Below, piece by piece: positions 61,364 through 64,000 of a stretch of DNA of 64,000 nt (positions are counted from its first letter, which is position 1; every line of letters starts with the position of its first letter). Below the pieces are notes generated by a model, which had not been told where the DNA came from, made no database searches, and was given only the letters and a program-made list of their open reading frames with translations. Location of the stretch: NCBI GenBank assembly GCA_965232615.1, contig OZ246985.1, positions 2,294,001-2,358,000 on the forward strand. Direction: 5' to 3'. A program made the position numbers and the translations under genes. The DNA comes from UBA2779 sp965232615 (GTDB lineage Bacteria > Spirochaetota > Spirochaetia > DSM-2461).

Positions 61364-64000
61364 CATTCCTCCTTCAGACTTCTCAGAACGTAGTTAAGAA
61401 TGCCTCCACTTTTCCAATACTCCATCTCCACCGCCGTATCTATGCGACAGATAACAGGAATATCCAGTATCGATTCATTGCTTCTCATTGCCCTTACCAC
61501 CATTTTGCTTCCGGTTTTTAATTCACCAAGACCGGAGATGGTGTATGATTCAGAGCCGTCAAGTCCATGGGAAGCCACGGAACCTCCATCAGCAAATTCA
61601 AGGGGGAGAATACCCATCCCCACAAGATTGGAACGGTGAATGCGCTCGTAACTCTCAGCGATCACAGCTCTTACTCCCTGGAGCATGGGTCCCTTCCCGG
61701 CCCAGTCCCTGGAGGATCCGGTACCGTACTCCTTCCCTGCCAATATGATTAAAGGAAAACCCTCCTTCATCCACGCATCGGCAGCATCAAAAATACTGAC
61801 CGTATCACCTCTGGGATTTCTGGAATATCCCCCTTCAATTCCCTTCAACATGACATTTTTTATTCTTATGTTGGCAAAAGTACCCCTCATCATCACTTCA
61901 TGATTGCCCCGGCGGCTCCCGAAGGAGTTAAAATCGGCCGGACGCACACCATGAGATTCTAAATACTTCCCTGCCGGCCCGTTCATGGGAATGCTGCCGG
62001 CCGGTGAAATATGATCCGTTGTGGTGGAATCAGGCAGTATGGCCAGACAACGTGCATTGGTAATGGATTGAATATCCCTGTCGTTTTCAAAATTCTCAAA
62101 AAATGGGGGACGGCGTATATAGGTACTGTCTTCCTCCCAGTCATACTGGCTTCCAGAAGGGGCCTTGAGTTCCTGCCAGCGGTCTGTACCCTTGAATACA
62201 TCCGAACAGGCTTCCCTATAGAGTTTTGAAGTAACGTATTGATCAAGCAACGCATTGATTTCTTCTGATGAGGGCCATATATCCTCAAGGTATACCGGCC
62301 GGCCTTCCTCATCCTCACCCAGAGGATCCTTCTTGAAATCAATCAATACCGTGCCGGCCAGCGCATAGGCGACCACCATAGGCGGGGAGGCTAAATAGCT
62401 TGCCTTCGAATCAGGACTCACCCGCCCTTCAAAATTGCGGTTCCCGGACAGTACATTGGCTGTAACAAGATTTCCGGTTTGAATGGCATCTTTAATCTCA
62501 GACGGAAGAGGCCCGGAGTTTCCTATGCACGTCGTGCAGCCATACCCAACAAGATGAAATCCCTGAGATTCAAGAGACTGGCTGAGTCCGGCGGCGTCAA
62601 GGTAGGCCGTTACAACCTGGCTACCCGGCGCGAAGGAAGTTTTTACCCATGGTTTACTTTTTAACCCTCTGGAAGAAGCCTTCCGGGCCACCAGTCCAGC
62701 CGCGATCAAAACAGCAGGGTTGGAGGTATTGGTACAACTGGTAATGGCGGCAATCGCCACATCCCCATGGGTGAGATGATGATCCATACCAGCAACTGGA
62801 ATGGCGGTTTTTAACTCATTTCCTTTTACATTGTATATTGTATCCAGGGACTGAGTAAAATTTTCCGGTATTTTGTGAAGATCAACACGATCCTGAGGAC
62901 GTTTCGGGCCGGCCAGGGAGGGAACCACCTCTCTCAGATCCAGAACCAGCGTATCGCTGTACTGGGCAGGAGCCTCGTCATTACGCCACAGACCCTGAGT
63001 TTTCGCGTAGGATTCTATCAGGTCAATCTGCTGCTTTTCACGGCCGGTGAGGCGCATGTAAGCAATCAGTTCGTCATCAATAGGAAACAACCCACAGGTT
63101 GCTCCGTACTCAGGAGCCATATTGCTGATCGTGGCCCTGTCCGCAAGGCTGAGGGAACTGAGTCCGGTACCGTAGAACTCGACAAACTTACCCACAACAC
63201 CCCTGGCCCGAAGCATTTGTACAAGAGTCAGGACTAAATCAGTGGCCGTGCAACCCGGGTTCAGTGATCCTTCCAGACGAACACCTGTTACCTCAGGAAT
63301 GAGCATGGTAATGGGTTGACCAAGCATGGCTGCTTCGGCCTCTATGCCACCGACTCCCCAGCCAAGCACCCCAAGTCCATTGATCATCGTGGTATGACTG
63401 TCTGTTCCAACAACAGTATCCGGACAGGCGATGGGATTCCCACCATCCGCATCCAGGGTCCACACAACCCTGGCCAGATATTCCAGGTTCACCTGATGGA
63501 TTATCCCGGTTCCAGGAGGAACAACACGGAAATTATCAAATGCCCCCTGACCCCACTTCAAAAACCGATAGCGTTCCTGATTGCGTTCAAATTCCAGCTT
63601 GACATTGAGTTCAAACGCGTCGGGTGTACTGAAATGATCAACCATCACAGAATGATCGATAACCAGATCCACTGGCACCAGTGGATTAATCTTCGTCACA
63701 TCACCGCCAGTTTCAGCCAACGCATCCCGCATAGCCGCCAGATCAACCAGGGCCGGTACACCGGTGAAGTCCTGCATTACGACCCGAGCCGGATGCCAGG
63801 CAATGCCACGGATGGATTTCTTTTTCGGATCCCAGTTGGCCACGGCTCTGGCATCATCCATACTCACTGCTGGAGATTCGTGATTGCGAAGGAGGTTTTC
63901 AAGAAGAATTCTCAGCGAAACAGGCAGACGGCTGATGCTGATGCCCTCTGAATCGGCAAAAGCGGCAATGCTGTAGTAATCGTATGCTCTGCTATTCACC
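61363..64000 (-). CDS. acnA: Aconitate hydratase A, 5' end outside window
   Basis: 878 residues visible of the aconitase A/IRP1 family, which isomerises citrate to isocitrate with a [4Fe-4S] cluster. VMQDFTGVPALVDLA, VIDHSVMVDHF, TVVGTDSHTTMINGLGVLGWGVGGIEAEAAMLGQP, the cluster cysteines in ITSCTNTSNP and GYGCTTCIGNSGPL, and FNSFGSRRGNHEVMMRGTFANIRI are all seen. The frame remains open at the window edge, so the start lies a few codons further right. First gene of the TCA-type cluster. Confidence 0.96.
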   Translation of the reverse strand, partial: VNSRAYDYYSIAAFADSEGISISRLPVSLRILLENLLRNHESPAVSMDDARAVANWDPKKKSIRGIAWHPARVVMQDFTGVPALVDLAAMRDALAETGGDVTKINPLVPVDLVIDHSVMVDHFSTPDAFELNVKLEFERNQERYRFLKWGQGAFDNFRVVPPGTGIIHQVNLEYLARVVWTLDADGGNPIACPDTVVGTDSHTTMINGLGVLGWGVGGIEAEAAMLGQPITMLIPEVTGVRLEGSLNPGCTATDLVLTLVQMLRARGVVGKFVEFYGTGLSSLSLADRATISNMAPEYGATCGLFPIDDELIAYMRLTGREKQQIDLIESYAKTQGLWRNDEAPAQYSDTLVLDLREVVPSLAGPKRPQDRVDLHKIPENFTQSLDTIYNVKGNELKTAIPVAGMDHHLTHGDVAIAAITSCTNTSNPAVLIAAGLVARKASSRGLKSKPWVKTSFAPGSQVVTAYLDAAGLSQSLESQGFHLVGYGCTTCIGNSGPLPSEIKDAIQTGNLVTANVLSGNRNFEGRVSPDSKASYLASPPMVVAYALAGTVLIDFKKDPLGEDEEGRPVYLEDIWPSSEEINALLDQYVTSKLYREACSDVFKGTDRWQELKAPSGSQYDWEEDSTYIRRPPFFENFENDRDIQSITNARCLAILPDSTTTDHISPAGSIPMNGPAGKYLESHGVRPADFNSFGSRRGNHEVMMRGTFANIRIKNVMLKGIEGGYSRNPRGDTVSIFDAADAWMKEGFPLIILAGKEYGTGSSRDWAGKGPMLQGVRAVIAESYERIHRSNLVGMGILPLEFADGGSVASHGLDGSESYTISGLGELKTGSKMVVRAMRSNESILDIPVICRIDTAVEMEYWKSGGILNYVLRSLKEE

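Overview
The window looks like chromosomal DNA of a free-living spirochaete. The evidence is a FlaB-type core flagellin behind a sigma-28-like promoter, a threonyl-tRNA synthetase without the TGS domain, an AroD-AroE fusion, a cyclic-nucleotide-binding/TPR regulator paired with a Crp-like protein, and an omptin-like outer-membrane protein. Base composition is moderate, genes are tightly packed, and ATGA/TGATG start-stop overlaps are common. No rRNA operon, CRISPR array, complete insertion sequence or prophage was seen.

Layout. 1-2257: end of a PHP-domain gene, two cyclic-nucleotide-binding regulators and tRNA-Thr(CGT). 2387-7057 (minus): a frameshifted GH13_18 phosphorylase gene, a P-loop kinase-like gene and leuCD. 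7072-11775 (minus): membrane protein, queuosine-precursor transporter, lipoprotein, then an ABC/GntR/DUF2807 unit with a promoter-embedded palindrome. 11999-17479 (minus): thrS, omptin-like barrel, DinG-type helicase. 18257-23229: asd, HAD hydrolase, single-pass membrane protein, thiN (minus), flaB. 23366-30473: cca (+), then rpmF-acpP-rnc and yajC-secD-secF-deacetylase on the minus strand. 30601-33454 (minus): small hypothetical, groL, birA. 33591-37933: argCBDG. 37940-43580: miaB-mtaB (minus), lipA (+), aroDE (minus). 44633-52680: pyruvate:ferredoxin oxidoreductase, rimO, a UvrD/Rep helicase and an aminotransferase-like remnant family protein. 53668-55662: a decayed accessory island. 55696-64000 (minus): acnA-sdhA-sdhB-sucC-sucD-gltA.

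How the genes work together. Pyruvate:ferredoxin oxidoreductase supplies acetyl-CoA to a cluster holding citrate synthase, aconitase, succinyl-CoA synthetase and succinate dehydrogenase/fumarate reductase catalytic subunits. No membrane anchor for SdhAB lies in the cluster. Leucine, arginine, aspartate-family and shikimate biosynthesis genes indicate a largely prototrophic organism. Three methylthiotransferases (MiaB, MtaB, RimO) and lipoyl synthase add radical-SAM chemistry.

The most unusual structure is a family of about 190-300 bp dispersed elements, with six full copies plus isolated ends. Their terminal inverted repeats are close to GGGCACCTCTAAAAAACC, and they carry one to three copies of a GC-rich hairpin module whose arms covary. 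Two copies have perfect 4-bp flanking duplications, so they look like non-autonomous mobile elements. One isolated end supplies the thrS stop codon, one copy supplies the 3' end of the GH13 gene, one end abuts the flaB terminator, and two ends bound the decayed island. That island holds a Rpn/PD-(D/E)XK gene with an in-frame stop between about 185-bp direct repeats, an AAA-ATPase-like fragment and a reverse-transcriptase-like fragment.
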